From Certhia americana (taxonomy: Eukaryota; Chordata; Aves; Passeriformes; Certhiidae): a stretch of DNA of 64,000 nucleotides. The notes beneath the pieces are model-generated. The model worked only from the letters and a program-made list of their open reading frames with translations, searched no databases and was not told where the DNA came from. The first letter of the stretch is position 1, and the number at the start of each line of letters is the position of its first letter. Of this stretch, positions 28,801-37,312 are shown one piece after another. Made by a program: the position numbers and the translations under genes. The stretch is taken from NCBI GenBank assembly GCA_018697195.1, contig CM031879.1, forward strand, positions 44,850,513 through 44,914,512, given 5' to 3'.

Positions 28801-31800
28801 ATTCAGGTTAATTATAAGTGCTTGGCAGAGAAAGACACATATAGCTCTTTGGTTAATTTCCCTGAGCACGTATTTAAGTTGCACAGAATTATTTTTCTCA
28901 TCTTTACAGGCAAAGATTATGCTTAGCTCTTTCAACTTATGCAACTGTGATGTCTTCATATGCGCTGGTGAAACAGTGTCAGGTTTCACACATGCCAGCA
29001 CTCTACTTTTTCCATAAGCTTGTGTACCTGTAAAAAACAGCTAAGCAGCACTGCTCAAATAAGTAATAAGCACTGCACTGGGAACCATCTTGCTGGTGCA
29101 AGTGTGATTGCCCTGTAACTTCTGGTGTGCCTTAAAAAACACAAAAATGGACAAAAAGCAAGCATGAAATATAAAAAGCTTTCTGATTGCATAGTCATTC
29201 TTACTTTGAATTACCCCAAAAGTCCACTTCAAAACTGTGAAAAGAACACATTTTTGTTCTGGTGCATTTGACATATGCTCACTGACATTTAAAAACTGTG
29301 TTTTAGTCCCCTACTGACTCTTTGAAAGGGCCACACATAGCAAACTGTACCAACAATAATTTCAGAGATTGCTTTAGTTTAACATTCTCCAGAGCAATAA
29401 TTTTCTACTTCTCAGTTTGCAGACACCTAAGGTTTGTCCAGCAGTGGTGGTGCAAACCCTTGTGCAGTAAGTAAATGACAGTTCCTGACAGCCTGTTTTG
29501 TCACCTCTCACTGACCCTTGAGAATTAGTCAGACTCCCAGAATCCACACAACACACCAGGGGATGAAAAGTGCCGCCGTAGATAATAGGCACATGTTTAC
29601 ATTTTGAACTCATTGTGGGTTTCTCCAGCAGGCAAGCAAATGACTGCTCTTCACACTGCTATCCTCTAGTGAAGGGTCGCTCATTTCCTGGCACGGTGCT
29701 GATGTCAAGTGACTGCTCTGGGTATTCAGCAGTGCCCACAGAGACACAAGAGGCAGGTAGCCCAGCACCCGCTCCCCACCTCACTGCTGTGGAGCTGAAA
29801 GAGATTTGTTTCTCTAGTTTGCAGCCACCCAGGCACTGTGGTCACCTCATCAGCTGCTCAGAGAAAAGAGCCAGTTACACTCAACCAAATAATCCCAGTG
29901 GCCCCAAAGACCACAGAACAGCTTTGAAGTTTACTTGCCGTTTGTATTATGAAAAGGACTGTTCCACAGAGGCGTAGATATTTATTAAATCGAAGCTCTA
30001 AATACTGCAAAAAAAGAAGAAAAAAAAATTCTTATATTGAAATTTGGCACTATTTATAGGATTAGAATGAAGTGATGAGCAATACAGAAAGAGTAGAGTG
30101 TGGTTTTTACATTTTCATGAATGGCCAAAACTCCTAGAGTCCCCTTGTTTGATCTCTCTTTCAACTTGGTTTGATATTTCTTTACAGATCTCACCACTGG
30201 GTAATAACACACAAACAAGTGAAACAGACATAAGCTAATCACTACACAAGGAAGTCTACAGAAAAGACTAGGATTATATTATCACAGAATCACTAAATAT
30301 GCTGAGTTGAAAGGGACAAAGATACACAAGAATCAGCAAGTCCAACTCTTGACTCTGCACAGGGAAACCTAAAATTTGACAATGATATAGCAGCCAAAAA
30401 ATAGAACCTACTAGTTTTGTGAAAGAGAGAAAAAGAAAACATTGTGACTATTCCTACATCTTAGTCAGTTTGGAAACTCTGGCATTATGTGTGACAATCT
30501 GAACTGCTGCAAGAGAGGGCAAAAATTTTCATTGGTCAGCAGCTTCTCCCCATGTTAACCTTACCTTCTGCACTGCCCAAGGCAGCCTGCTATATTCTAC
30601 TGGTAAGTCAAAATTTAGTGAAACAGGAACCCTCACTTTTCTATCAAGCCTGGAACAGCACAACCTCTAAATGAGTCTGTCATGCTGTAAAGCAGATTTC
30701 TTACCACCATCTGTCCTAAAAACCCTCTTGGTGTGTGGTTGTACAAAAGAAATCTCATTTGCCTGACAAATCTGTTCAATCAACACAGATAAACAGTGAA
30801 GCACCTCAAAGGGCTCACTCATGAACTGAGCATTTAAAATGTGATCTGTGAGCATGTCCACACAAGGAAGCAGTATGTCTTGAACCCCTGGACAGACACA
30901 AAAGGTTGTTAAAAATCTGAACTCTGTCCACAAATAGAAGATAGATCTTTTATAGGTGTATTACTGATTCAACACCAAGATAAACAGTGAGTTTCCAGTC
31001 ATGATCATAAGCCTTTCTTTAAAAGAGCCTTATTTAAGCATCATCATGACAGTCCAAAGATTAGCAGATTAAAATGTACTAGAAGACACCAGAGACTTCT
31101 GTTGGTGAATTCTTATCTAAATCTACCAACAGAAATCTTGTTTTCAGCCTCCAGTGCTGCAATGCCTCTGTTCAGTGTAATAAAATGCTAAAGACCAAAG
31201 TAGCCAGTCAAGGACTTTCACCTGCACCAATGCTCCTTTCCCAAAGTTCTCTGCGAAATGAGCAGTTTGCTTCCAAATCTTCCTAGGAACTATCTCCGTG
31301 CCAAAGATAAACAGGTTGCATGGACATTCTGAATGAAAATAAAGCACTGACCAAATGCTTCCCCACCCCTGTCAGACTCGACCTGTGATTATCCCACTAC
31401 CCCAGCTGTCTCTGCGCTGATGGCTATAGCTTTAACATACAGGTGGGCTGAAGACCAGCTCAGCCTTATTTTGGTGGAAGTAAGAAAACTTTCAGACACA
31501 GAGCACTTGCTAACCTCCTCCTATAGTCAGACAGAGAAGACATTCAGTAGTGTAAATAGCCTCAGGGGACAAGGCATCTCTTCAAAACCTCTAGGACAGC
31601 ACAAATATATACATGGGAGGACTTTTGTAGTTGCACCTAAGCTTAGCAACCAATCTGGAGGGAGCGTAATATAACTCTGGTTCCTACAGTAGATGATTTT
31701 GTGCTCTGGTTTTGATATATTAATTACAGATGATTAATGACATGTCACCATCCAAGCTGCACTAGGATTAACCACCCACTGAACTGAGTATCTGGCATGA

Positions 31801-32390
31801 GGAAACAAACCTGGTATGACACAGTTCCTGAGCTAAGGCAGCAGGGTTGAGCATCACCTGTCTGCAGAGACAGCACGGGCAGACTTGGGGACAGAGAGGG
31901 CTGCAGCCTGCTCTCAGGAGTGTGGCGACATAGGACAGCCCAGAGTGCAGGGAATTTGGGGGAAGAGAAGGTGGAGAGCAGACATGTAGAAAGTAGGCAT
32001 GAGAAGCCTCCCAGCTCCCTAAAAGCTGGGGAGAGATTTTTTTCCACTCCACCTTACCTCATACGTGCTGGTAATGCCCAGCTTGTAGAAGACGGGGAGG
32101 AAAATCTCAGCACTGCACAGCACCACCAGGGTGTAGGTGATGGCAAAGATGCAGAAGATGGCACCATAGCGATAGATCTCAGCAGGAGTGCCCAGCACAG
32201 TGACGGCTGACATGAAACTGGCGGTAAGGGAGAGTGCAACCGGGAGGGCACTCATGCTGCGGCCTGCCATGAGGAAGTCCTTTGATGTCTTCTGTCCCCC
32301 TCCGACGAAGGCGTAGTAGATGCCAATGATGGCTGAGATGAGCAGCATGGCCGCAAAGACCACATAGTCCCACACGGTGAAGCGCCCCAT
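7730..32390 (-). CDS. SLC5A8: Sodium-coupled monocarboxylate transporter 1 (SMCT1), complete, 15 coding exons
   Basis: Member of the solute:sodium symporter family (SSF, LeuT-like fold, 13 membrane helices) that carries lactate, pyruvate, butyrate, nicotinate and other short monocarboxylates with Na+ across apical membranes. All 15 exons were traced by hand; joined they give 1,818 bp, 605 codons plus TGA (human about 610), with every phase agreeing. The ATG at 32390 has a strong Kozak context (A at -3, G at +4) and opens [15 protein letters not shown], matching the family start. Landmarks: TM segment [15 protein letters not shown] (about residues 53-67); the family signature [13 protein letters not shown] (about 174-186); [11 protein letters not shown]; the [18 protein letters not shown] helix with the serines that form the Na2 site in this fold; an extracellular loop with NIS and NLT glycosylation sequons (about 475-482). 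The C-terminus ends NGLQI. SLC5A12 is the nearest paralogue, but the ANO4/UTP20 neighbours identify SLC5A8. Confidence 0.96.
7862..9338 (-). other. SLC5A8: SLC5A8 intron 14
   Basis: Intron with a GTAAGC donor and TTTTTTAG acceptor. Nothing else is recognised in its 1.5 kb. Confidence 0.7.
9339..9424 (-). CDS. SLC5A8: SLC5A8 exon 14
   Basis: Twenty-eight codons plus two leading bases, encoding [20 protein letters not shown] and FSRSETEQ. This is the cytoplasmic segment after the last helix; TKEDFLSNF is shared with the human protein. Donor GTAAGC, acceptor TTTTGTAG. Confidence 0.93.
11132..11235 (-). CDS. SLC5A8: SLC5A8 exon 13 (last membrane helix)
   Basis: Encodes [20 protein letters not shown] and a hydrophobic helix [16 protein letters not shown]. 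The [13 protein letters not shown] motif is diagnostic of SLC5A8. 104 bp, phases 2 in and 1 out. Intron 13 (9425-11131), on the low-coordinate side, has no recognised element. Confidence 0.94.
12399..12592 (-). CDS. SLC5A8: SLC5A8 exon 12 (helix plus glycosylated loop)
   Basis: Begins [19 protein letters not shown], then [11 protein letters not shown], then an extracellular loop with the sequons NIS and NLT. The human loop also has sequons but in a different sequence, so this segment evolves fast. Introns 12 (11236-12398) and 11 (12593-13614) contain only T-rich runs, for example near 12990-13015. Confidence 0.95.
13615..13701 (-). CDS. SLC5A8: SLC5A8 exon 11
   Basis: Twenty-nine codons in phase 0: [29 protein letters not shown]. 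This is a glycine-rich membrane helix nearly identical to human. Donor GTAAGT, acceptor CTCAG. Confidence 0.95.
14046..14113 (-). CDS. SLC5A8: SLC5A8 exon 10
   Basis: Encodes [23 protein letters not shown], one membrane helix. Donor GTAGGT, acceptor ACACAG. Intron 10 (13702-14045) contains imperfect copies of a short tatatggatg motif (13856-13910). Confidence 0.94.
15433..15545 (-). CDS. SLC5A8: SLC5A8 exon 9 (Na2-site helix)
   Basis: Starts with the second half of the conserved [20 protein letters not shown] stretch, whose serines coordinate the Na2 sodium in SSF transporters, then [19 protein letters not shown]. Donor GTATGT. Intron 9 (14114-15432) shows nothing recognisable. Confidence 0.95.
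16850..16938 (-). CDS. SLC5A8: SLC5A8 exon 8
   Basis: Encodes [20 protein letters not shown] and VASAYSGTL, leading into the Na2-site helix. Acceptor TTTTTCAG, donor GTAATT. Introns 8 (15546-16849) and 7 (16939-18418) hold unique AT-rich sequence only. Confidence 0.95.
18419..18548 (-). CDS. SLC5A8: SLC5A8 exon 7
   Basis: Encodes [38 protein letters not shown] and SALDQ. This is a membrane helix followed by the CDPWT extracellular motif shared with human SMCT1. Donor GTAGGG, acceptor GGTGCAG. Confidence 0.96.
18549..22499 (-). other. SLC5A8: SLC5A8 intron 6
   Basis: About 4 kb, the longest SLC5A8 intron. The first part, 18.55-19.2 kb, is more GC-rich than its surroundings and contains a 200-codon open frame on the opposite strand with no recognised domain. 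A short CR1-like 3'-tail motif (tagaatgatagaatg) occurs near 21,775. Otherwise nothing is recognised. Confidence 0.6.
22500..22640 (-). CDS. SLC5A8: SLC5A8 exon 6
   Basis: Encodes [36 protein letters not shown] and [10 protein letters not shown]. The [10 protein letters not shown] motif is a strongly conserved SSF segment. Donor GTAAGT, acceptor TGTAG, phases 2 in and 2 out. Confidence 0.96.
24064..24218 (-). CDS. SLC5A8: SLC5A8 exon 5 (family signature)
   Basis: Begins [20 protein letters not shown], the sodium:solute symporter signature region, then a helix and the loop ending GGRLNFW. Donor GTGAGT, acceptor CTTGCAG. Intron 5 (22641-24063) shows nothing recognisable. Confidence 0.96.
25065..25132 (-). 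CDS. SLC5A8: SLC5A8 exon 4
   Basis: Encodes [22 protein letters not shown], a membrane helix. Its two leading bases complete a valine codon started in exon 3. Donor GTACGT, acceptor TTTCAG. Intron 4 (24219-25064) and intron 3 (25133-26636) show no recognised element. Confidence 0.95.
26637..26688 (-). CDS. SLC5A8: SLC5A8 exon 3
   Basis: A 52-bp exon encoding [17 protein letters not shown], nearly identical to human. It begins in phase 0 after CTCTAG, which fixes where exon 2 must end and shows that the exon 2 donor is GC rather than GT. Confidence 0.95.
26689..29938 (-). other. SLC5A8: SLC5A8 intron 2 (GC-AG intron)
   Basis: The donor reads ACG|GCAAGT and the acceptor CTCTAG|ACT, so this is a GC-AG intron. 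It contains a CR1 fragment of about 1 kb in sense orientation relative to SLC5A8. The rest, including 28.5-29.9 kb, has only short open frames without family resemblance. Confidence 0.85.
27495..28500 (-). mobile_element. CR1 LINE fragment, 5'-truncated, 3' end of ORF2 plus 3' UTR
   Basis: Read on the plus strand, it follows the reverse complement of the avian CR1 3' region as I remember it: the cttccagggatgggccatc block, a tccttgttgcc-like block, and the long stretch around 27,890-28,260. On the minus strand, 27940-28215 still encodes a decayed reverse-transcriptase C-terminal segment with CKVLLVGN and [14 protein letters not shown] words. It lies in SLC5A8 intron 2. It has many substitutions and small indels, so the copy is old and inactive. 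Confidence 0.88.
29939..30004 (-). CDS. SLC5A8: SLC5A8 exon 2
   Basis: Exactly 22 codons in phase 0, encoding [22 protein letters not shown]. The exon must end at ACG, followed by GCAAGT. Using the GT four bases further on would frameshift exon 3, which then loses its family match. Confidence 0.94.
30281..30362 (-). mobile_element. Short CR1-type 3' tail fragment
   Basis: The plus-strand sequence reads like the reverse complement of a CR1 3' end: cacagaatcactaaatatg, gagttgaaagggacaaa, agtccaactcttgac, ctgcacaggaaacc-like words in the usual order. About 80 bases, no coding content. Confidence 0.6.
30705..30887 (-). other. Exon-like open segment of unknown identity in SLC5A8 intron 1
   Basis: Read on the minus strand, a pyrimidine-rich acceptor (gtgtctgtccag) leads into 183 bases open in one frame and ending at a good donor (GTG|GTAAGA). 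The frame encodes [20 protein letters not shown] followed by [20 protein letters not shown] and a tail ending VFRTDG. The alternating hydrophobic and helical pattern looks like a HEAT or ARM-type helix pair. Both edges are in phase 1, so the length is a multiple of three, but SLC5A8 exons 1 and 2 join in phase 0 and inclusion there would hit a stop. It is therefore not a simple SLC5A8 cassette. I do not recognise the protein. It could be a fossil gene fragment, an exon of a nested gene, or chance. Confidence 0.35.
32058..32390 (-). CDS. SLC5A8: SLC5A8 exon 1 (start codon and first three helices)
   Basis: One hundred and eleven codons from ATG to GAG|GTAAGG. It opens [20 protein letters not shown] and includes [20 protein letters not shown] and the [19 protein letters not shown] helix, ending KLGITSTYE. 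The frame stays open 10 codons upstream, but the only ATG is at 32390, with a strong Kozak context. The N-terminus is about five residues shorter than human. Confidence 0.96.
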
Positions 32391-33040
32391 TCTACCGGAG
32401 CAACTCACCCTTGGAAACAAGGATCTTCCCCAAAATCAGAGGGGCTGCTCTGCTGCCTCCGCAGGGCTGGCACGGGGGGGCGTAAGAAGGAGGAAGCAGA
32501 TGGGAACGGGCCCGGGAGGTGCCCCTCGCCGGGGCTGGGGCAGGTGCGGTGCGGTGACACCAGCGGGACAGAAGCAAAAAGGTGCGATGTGGTGCGGTGT
32601 CCCCCGCCGGGACAGGCGCGGAGCGGAGCGGTGACGCCCGCCTTGACAGGGGCGGAGCGGAGCGCTGTCCCTCGCCGGGACAGGTGCGATGTCGCCCGCC
32701 GGGACAGGCGCGGAGCGGAGCGCTGTCCCTCGCCGGGACAGGTGCGATGTCCCTCGCCGGGACAGGTGCGGAGCGGTGCGGTGTCGTCCGCCGGGACAGG
32801 TGCGGTGTCCCCCGCCGGGACAGGCGCGGAGCGGTGCGGTGTCCCCTGCCTGGACAGGTGCGGTGTCCCCCGCCGGGACAGGTGCGGAGCGGTGCGGTGT
32901 CCCCCGCCGGGACAGGCGCGGTGTCCCCCGCCGGGACAGGTGCGGTGTCCCCCGCCGGGACAGGTGCGGTGCGCAGGTCCCCGCCGCGTGTCCCCGGGGG
33001 CCGGGAGCGCTGCGCCAGGAGCCGCTGTGCGGGTGCCGCA
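32391..33040 (-). other. SLC5A8: Probable SLC5A8 5' UTR, GC-rich, without upstream ATG
   Basis: On the minus strand there is no ATG between 33199 and the start codon at 32390. If transcription starts near the TATA-like box, the leader is about 0.64 kb and contains the minisatellite. A perfect-looking 5' splice motif (AAGG|GTGAGT, 32403-32412) lies 18 bases upstream of the ATG; whether it is used is unknown. Long open frames here on both strands result from the near absence of stops in GC-rich repeats. Confidence 0.5.
32611..32970. repeat. Composite 24/34-bp GC-rich minisatellite
   Basis: Units beginning GACAGG start at 32611, 32645, 32679, 32703, 32737, 32761, 32795, 32819, 32853, 32877, 32911, 32935 and 32959. 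Unit lengths are 34 or 24 bp and largely alternate, giving a 58-bp higher-order period. The long unit differs by a 10-bp insertion built on GCGGAGCGG. CpG density is very high. It sits between the presumed TSS and the ATG of SLC5A8. Confidence 0.95.
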
Positions 33041-33058
33041 GCCGGGACGGCGGGCGGG

Positions 33059-33065
33059 CCTTATA
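33059..33065 (-). promoter_or_regulatory. SLC5A8: TATA-like box of the SLC5A8 promoter
   Basis: Minus-strand TATAAGG inside very GC-rich sequence (GTATAAGGCCCGCCC). It is the only AT-rich hexamer of this kind in the island and would place the start of transcription near 33,030. The surrounding CpG-rich island (about 32.4-33.2 kb) matches the known exon 1 CpG island of mammalian SLC5A8, which is a methylation target. The assignment is inferred from position and motif. Confidence 0.45.
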
Positions 33066-33199
33066 CGGTGCCGGTGCCCGCTCCTCCCCGCGGCGCTGAG
33101 CGCCCCCGCGGACAGAGAAGGGGCGGCGATCCCAGGCCAGGGCAGCCCGCCCCACTCCTCCGGGCTGCGGGACGGCGCCGCGGCACAGCCCCGCCCGAA

Positions 33200-36100
33200 C
33201 ATGGTTACACCGCAAACCTGAGTCGCGGTCCAGAGCTTTCGGAGGGAAGAGACTTCACTCGAGAGTTCCCCCAGGATGGGGAACCTACCCTCTCTCATTA
33301 GCATATTCCAACATCTCTCCAAAGGGCGAAGGTGAAAATATCGTTTAATATATACATTTCCATGAGTTGTGCAATCTGGGAGGAAACTCACTGAATCAGA
33401 TTTACCAAGGTGAGTTGCTGAACACTGCAGTTGTGCAACAGGGAAACCCTACTACCTGTGATGATTTATGTTTTAGCTTTTGTATTTTTTAGATTCTGTG
33501 CTGTTTTGGTGGGTAGTCTTGGGTTTCATATTAAGTGCTAGTGAACTCTCTTCACAGAGTAGTTAGACAAAACAATTCCTTCTCTACTTTGATACCAAGG
33601 ACAACTTTCAGGCCCAAGAACAAAAGCAACGGTGAAGTGACAAGAAAAACAAAGAGGATGGAGCTTCATAACCAGAAGCTATGGTTAGACAATTGACTCC
33701 AATATGCTAATAAACCAGAACTTATACAAGTGTGAAACCTCGTGATCAGTCATCCATTTTGTGACCATTTTCGGTGCATCTTGGGTGTGGTCTGGACGGG
33801 CTCTTGTGCAGCCCAGATGTACCCATTGAGGCCTTTTGATAAATACCTGCTTTATCCTTTTGCTCTGTCTAGTGTCTGTTCCAGGTCAGCCTCCAAAAGG
33901 CATCACCTGCGCTGTGCTCACAAAAGTTTTACTAACAGTCTTCAACTAATCATAAGTTCAAGAGTCAAAGTGCATGTGAATATCACAAACAGAGCTTCAC
34001 CTTACCCATACAGGAATACATCAAAAACACCTATGGGATTTTAAGGTCGTGCATGTCAAATGGTGGAGATGTGTCTGTTTCTTAGGCAGCAGTACACACA
34101 GGACTGTAATCTGTTTGGCCACTTTGCCATATATTAGCAACTCCAGATGAGGAATGAAGATGAAAGGATGCCAAAGCTGACTAAGATGTGCTTGACAGCA
34201 GCACAGCCACACACGGCACACCTTGTGGCAGAGTTTAGCTTTGCACAGTAGCTTTCCATCTTGAGCTGTACATTGGCAAAGTGCTATGCTGGAGATGATT
34301 ACTTAGTAAAAGAGAGAACCAGCTTGAGGATTAAAAATTACCCTCTTTTCCTTCATGGAAGGTAGAATAATTTTCCTTCCTGCCCAGCCTCTTCTGGCTC
34401 TTATCCCCAGCCGGATAAGCTGGAAATAGTCTTTGCTGCAAGTGCTCTGAGTTCAGCTTCAAGGTGCTCTAACCTGCCTGTATCTGACCTTTTTGAGACA
34501 TGGTTTTCAGCAGCCTTCTGTATTTTAGACCAGACACCTGACAGCCAAGCACAGATGATGGAACACTTCTCTCTCCTTGGGAGCTCTGGAATTGCAGGCC
34601 TTTTGGAGTTATTTCTGAATGCATATTGAAAGGAGGAGAAGCAGGTGGAAGTCTGTCTGGAAGGATTATTAAGTTGAGCTGTGAAATCATGTCTGTTTTG
34701 GTCTGGTGTCTAGATGCCTATCTGGGAATATGAATATCCCTGAAGAGATGGAAGCTGGCCTTGGTGTACAAGTGGCATGTCCTAATCTCACCACAGCAGG
34801 TGAGGTCAGTCTCTCTTGCCTAATTACTCTCTAATTACTTATACAATGGGTAAAGGCTTCCAGATATCCTGTTGAGGAAGACCAAGAAAAAAACTTATGC
34901 TCTATTACCTACCAATTAGGCTATTGATTCATTGATCATCTAAAGTCATTGCCCTAAATCAACATATGAAGGATGAGATATCGTCCAAGCAAAGCTTCAA
35001 TCAAAACTAGCACATGCCCACTCAGTGCAATGAACTGGTGTTGTCCAAAAAAAGTGTTTGTTGTCAAAAAGCATGACCCTTTTTTCTCAAGAAGTATATA
35101 AACAGGCTCTGGCCCAGACCCACAGCTTGTACTGCTCAGAGTTTCATGCTCAGTGTCCCTTGTTTGCACTCCTTCAGGAATTATGTTGCTCAAACCACTC
35201 AAACAATCACATGCATTTAAAGTATTAATTACACAGGATTAATACAATTTTTATTCTGCTTCTTTATAATTTTTGACATAATGTAAACACAGCAAGTGAT
35301 AACATGTACTGGAAAACAAATCACGTTTCTTAACTGAAACACAAGCAGCTATGAGGAAATGCATATCACTCTGGTTTCATGTGGCATCTTTGGTTCTTTT
35401 ACCAGTAATGTTAAGCAAATTATCTTTCAAATGTCATCATGACCAAAACGGCATGAAAGGCTGGATCCTCCCATGTGGATGTTTCCATTTTTGGGACCAA
35501 CAGCAAATCTGTATGATGGCCATATTCTAAATCATAACAAGTGAACCTGGAAAACGGGACTAAATGTATTTTCTGGATTTTTCACACAGGGAACCAAATT
35601 AGCTCCATTGTGCCATGTAACAGAGACAGAACTACAGGTATTTGCTTTTTCTCATCTCTACAATACATATGCAAATGGCTTCCAAACTCAGTGTATTTCA
35701 TTGTTTTCTTATAACACTGTGCCCCATCTCCACTGGGCCTTATGTGGTGTCCCATCTCACTGCCGCTGTGACTGTTCTTTTAAGATCTACTGACATTAAT
35801 AGGATCCACTGTTTAATAGCAAGAGGGGTAAGATCCACATTTCTCCAGCACCCTCAAATTAAAAAGGTCACGGATCTGACCAAACAAACCCCAGACTGCC
35901 TTGTGGGCTCCAGATGGTTTCTTCCTTGTGGCTGTATTAGGCTCATCTCCACCATGGGACAGCTCTGCGAGGTATTACTGGAAGTCTGTAGGGAAGGACA
36001 TTCCCTTCCTGTTATTTTTCATTTGGATGCACCACTGCATTGGAAGATCAGTGAGATGGATTTTCTCCTATAGACAAGACAAATATATTGAGCCCTGAAC

Positions 36101-37312
36101 TTGGAGAGATGCTGCCCATCTCTCTGAAATAAGTTGTGAAAATAGACTTTGAGGGATTATACTGTTTGTAGGCAAATGTGGGCATGGGCAAAAACAACTG
36201 TCAGTGAGGGAGGAGAGCACTGGAAGCCTGGTGACCATTGTTCAGCAGTGATTGCATTTTGCTTTGGCAGCTTGGGAGCTCTCCAACTTCCCGTAATTCC
36301 TTGCTTGAGTGTGAAGTTTCAGATTGTGTGGGATTCAGCTGAGCGGAGTTTGCAGATGAACAGTTCATGGTCAATTTTACTCCTGTGTAGTGCCAGAACG
36401 GGCCACTGTTCTCTGCTGCTTACACAGGATCAGTCTGGAAACCTTTCCAGAAAATGGCTGGCTGTTGGTAAAAGCAAACAAACAAACAAAATAATTTCAA
36501 AACAAAATCTGCAAAAACAGATGATTTTGCAGATCCAAATCAAGGATGTGGTATCATGCCCTGTATGAATATATACTTGTATGCATGTGGAAGGTGTTTG
36601 CACTTCATGCAATGACCACAGTACACCATCACCAAATCTAGAGAGACTGGGATCTCAGAAAGATTAAGGAGCTACCAGTTGCATTAAAGTAGATGGGAAA
36701 AAATGCAGGATCCCATAAATGTTTCTGTAGAAAGGAAGACTGCTGCTGGAGCTGAACTTCTATTAGGTAATGGTGAAACCATTTGAGAGAAAGACCTTTT
36801 AAAAACACAAAACTGCAGGCAAAACTTCTCATCTTCTTAAGTTCACAAGTCAACCAACACTAAGACACAGTGATATGAGGATCTAGGTTCCATTTACTCC
36901 TCTGTTCAATGAGCTACCTGTTAAATTTCCTTTACATCACAATTACTATTAGGAATAACATATCAAACTTAATCATTGACTCCTAACTAGACAGTTGTGA
37001 TTTTTCTCACAATGCAGTACTTCAAGTAAAAATGCACTTCTTGTATTTTCTGAATATTTTGATTGCAGCAACTGCTTCCTACACAGCATCACTCATGTCA
37101 CCTTGAGAAGCCTGTTGCATTTTGGTGTAAAGGAAGCTCATTACTGATGGTTTTTCATATTTCTGAACATCAGTTAGGGTGTTTGGATACACCCTAATCT
37201 CTTCTACTTGCCGTGCTTTTCCACAAACTACTGTTTTGAATTGCTGGGCATAATACAGCTAGTTACTTGACTACCACAATCATTGGCTTTGCTTCTCCTG
37301 GTTTAATGCTCC
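33200..37312. other. Intergenic region upstream of SLC5A8
   Basis: Apart from one LTR-like element (33633-33905) no gene or repeat is recognised. A TATA-like word (gtatataaacagg) near 35,095 stands alone. The open frames at 35642-36073 and 36149-36568 have no protein-like signature. Confidence 0.5.
33633..33905 (+). mobile_element. Solo LTR-like element of an avian endogenous retrovirus
   Basis: The sequence has the word order I recall for a class of bird LTRs: gataaccagaagctatggtt-like block, ttgactccaatatgctaat, ccattttgtgacc, cccagatgtacccattgagg, cttttgataaatacctgctt (AATAAA-type signal in a ATAAATA context), then ctgttccaggtcagcctcc near the end. There is no internal retroviral sequence beside it, so it is a solo LTR or remnant. 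It lies about 0.6 kb upstream of the presumed SLC5A8 TSS, in the opposite orientation. The left boundary is approximate. Confidence 0.6.

Larger units (their letters stand above)
30005..32057 (-). other. SLC5A8: SLC5A8 intron 1
   Basis: About 2 kb between exon 1 (donor GTAAGG) and exon 2 (acceptor TGCAG). It contains a short CR1 tail fragment and a 183-bp exon-like open segment on the minus strand (separate entries). The remainder is unremarkable. Confidence 0.8.

Noticed and set aside
29931..29936. GT donor (GTAAAC) four bases into SLC5A8 intron 2 as the exon 2 end
   Set aside because: It would shift the frame and destroy the conserved exon 3 peptide. The GC donor keeps the frame and matches the family.
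32391..32420. Ten-codon upstream extension of the SLC5A8 start
   Set aside because: The first codon is TTG, not ATG. The ATG at 32390 has a strong context and aligns with the family N-terminus.
32405..33391. 328-codon minus-strand open frame, with 259-, 239-, 225- and 136-codon frames overlapping on both strands
   Set aside because: They run through the 24/34-bp minisatellite and CpG island, where GC-rich repeats lack stop codons in several frames. The predicted peptides are simple repeats, the longest starts without ATG, and the frames contradict the SLC5A8 leader.
35085..35110. TATA-like box in intergenic DNA
   Set aside because: No coding exon, CpG island or recognisable LTR body follows on either strand.
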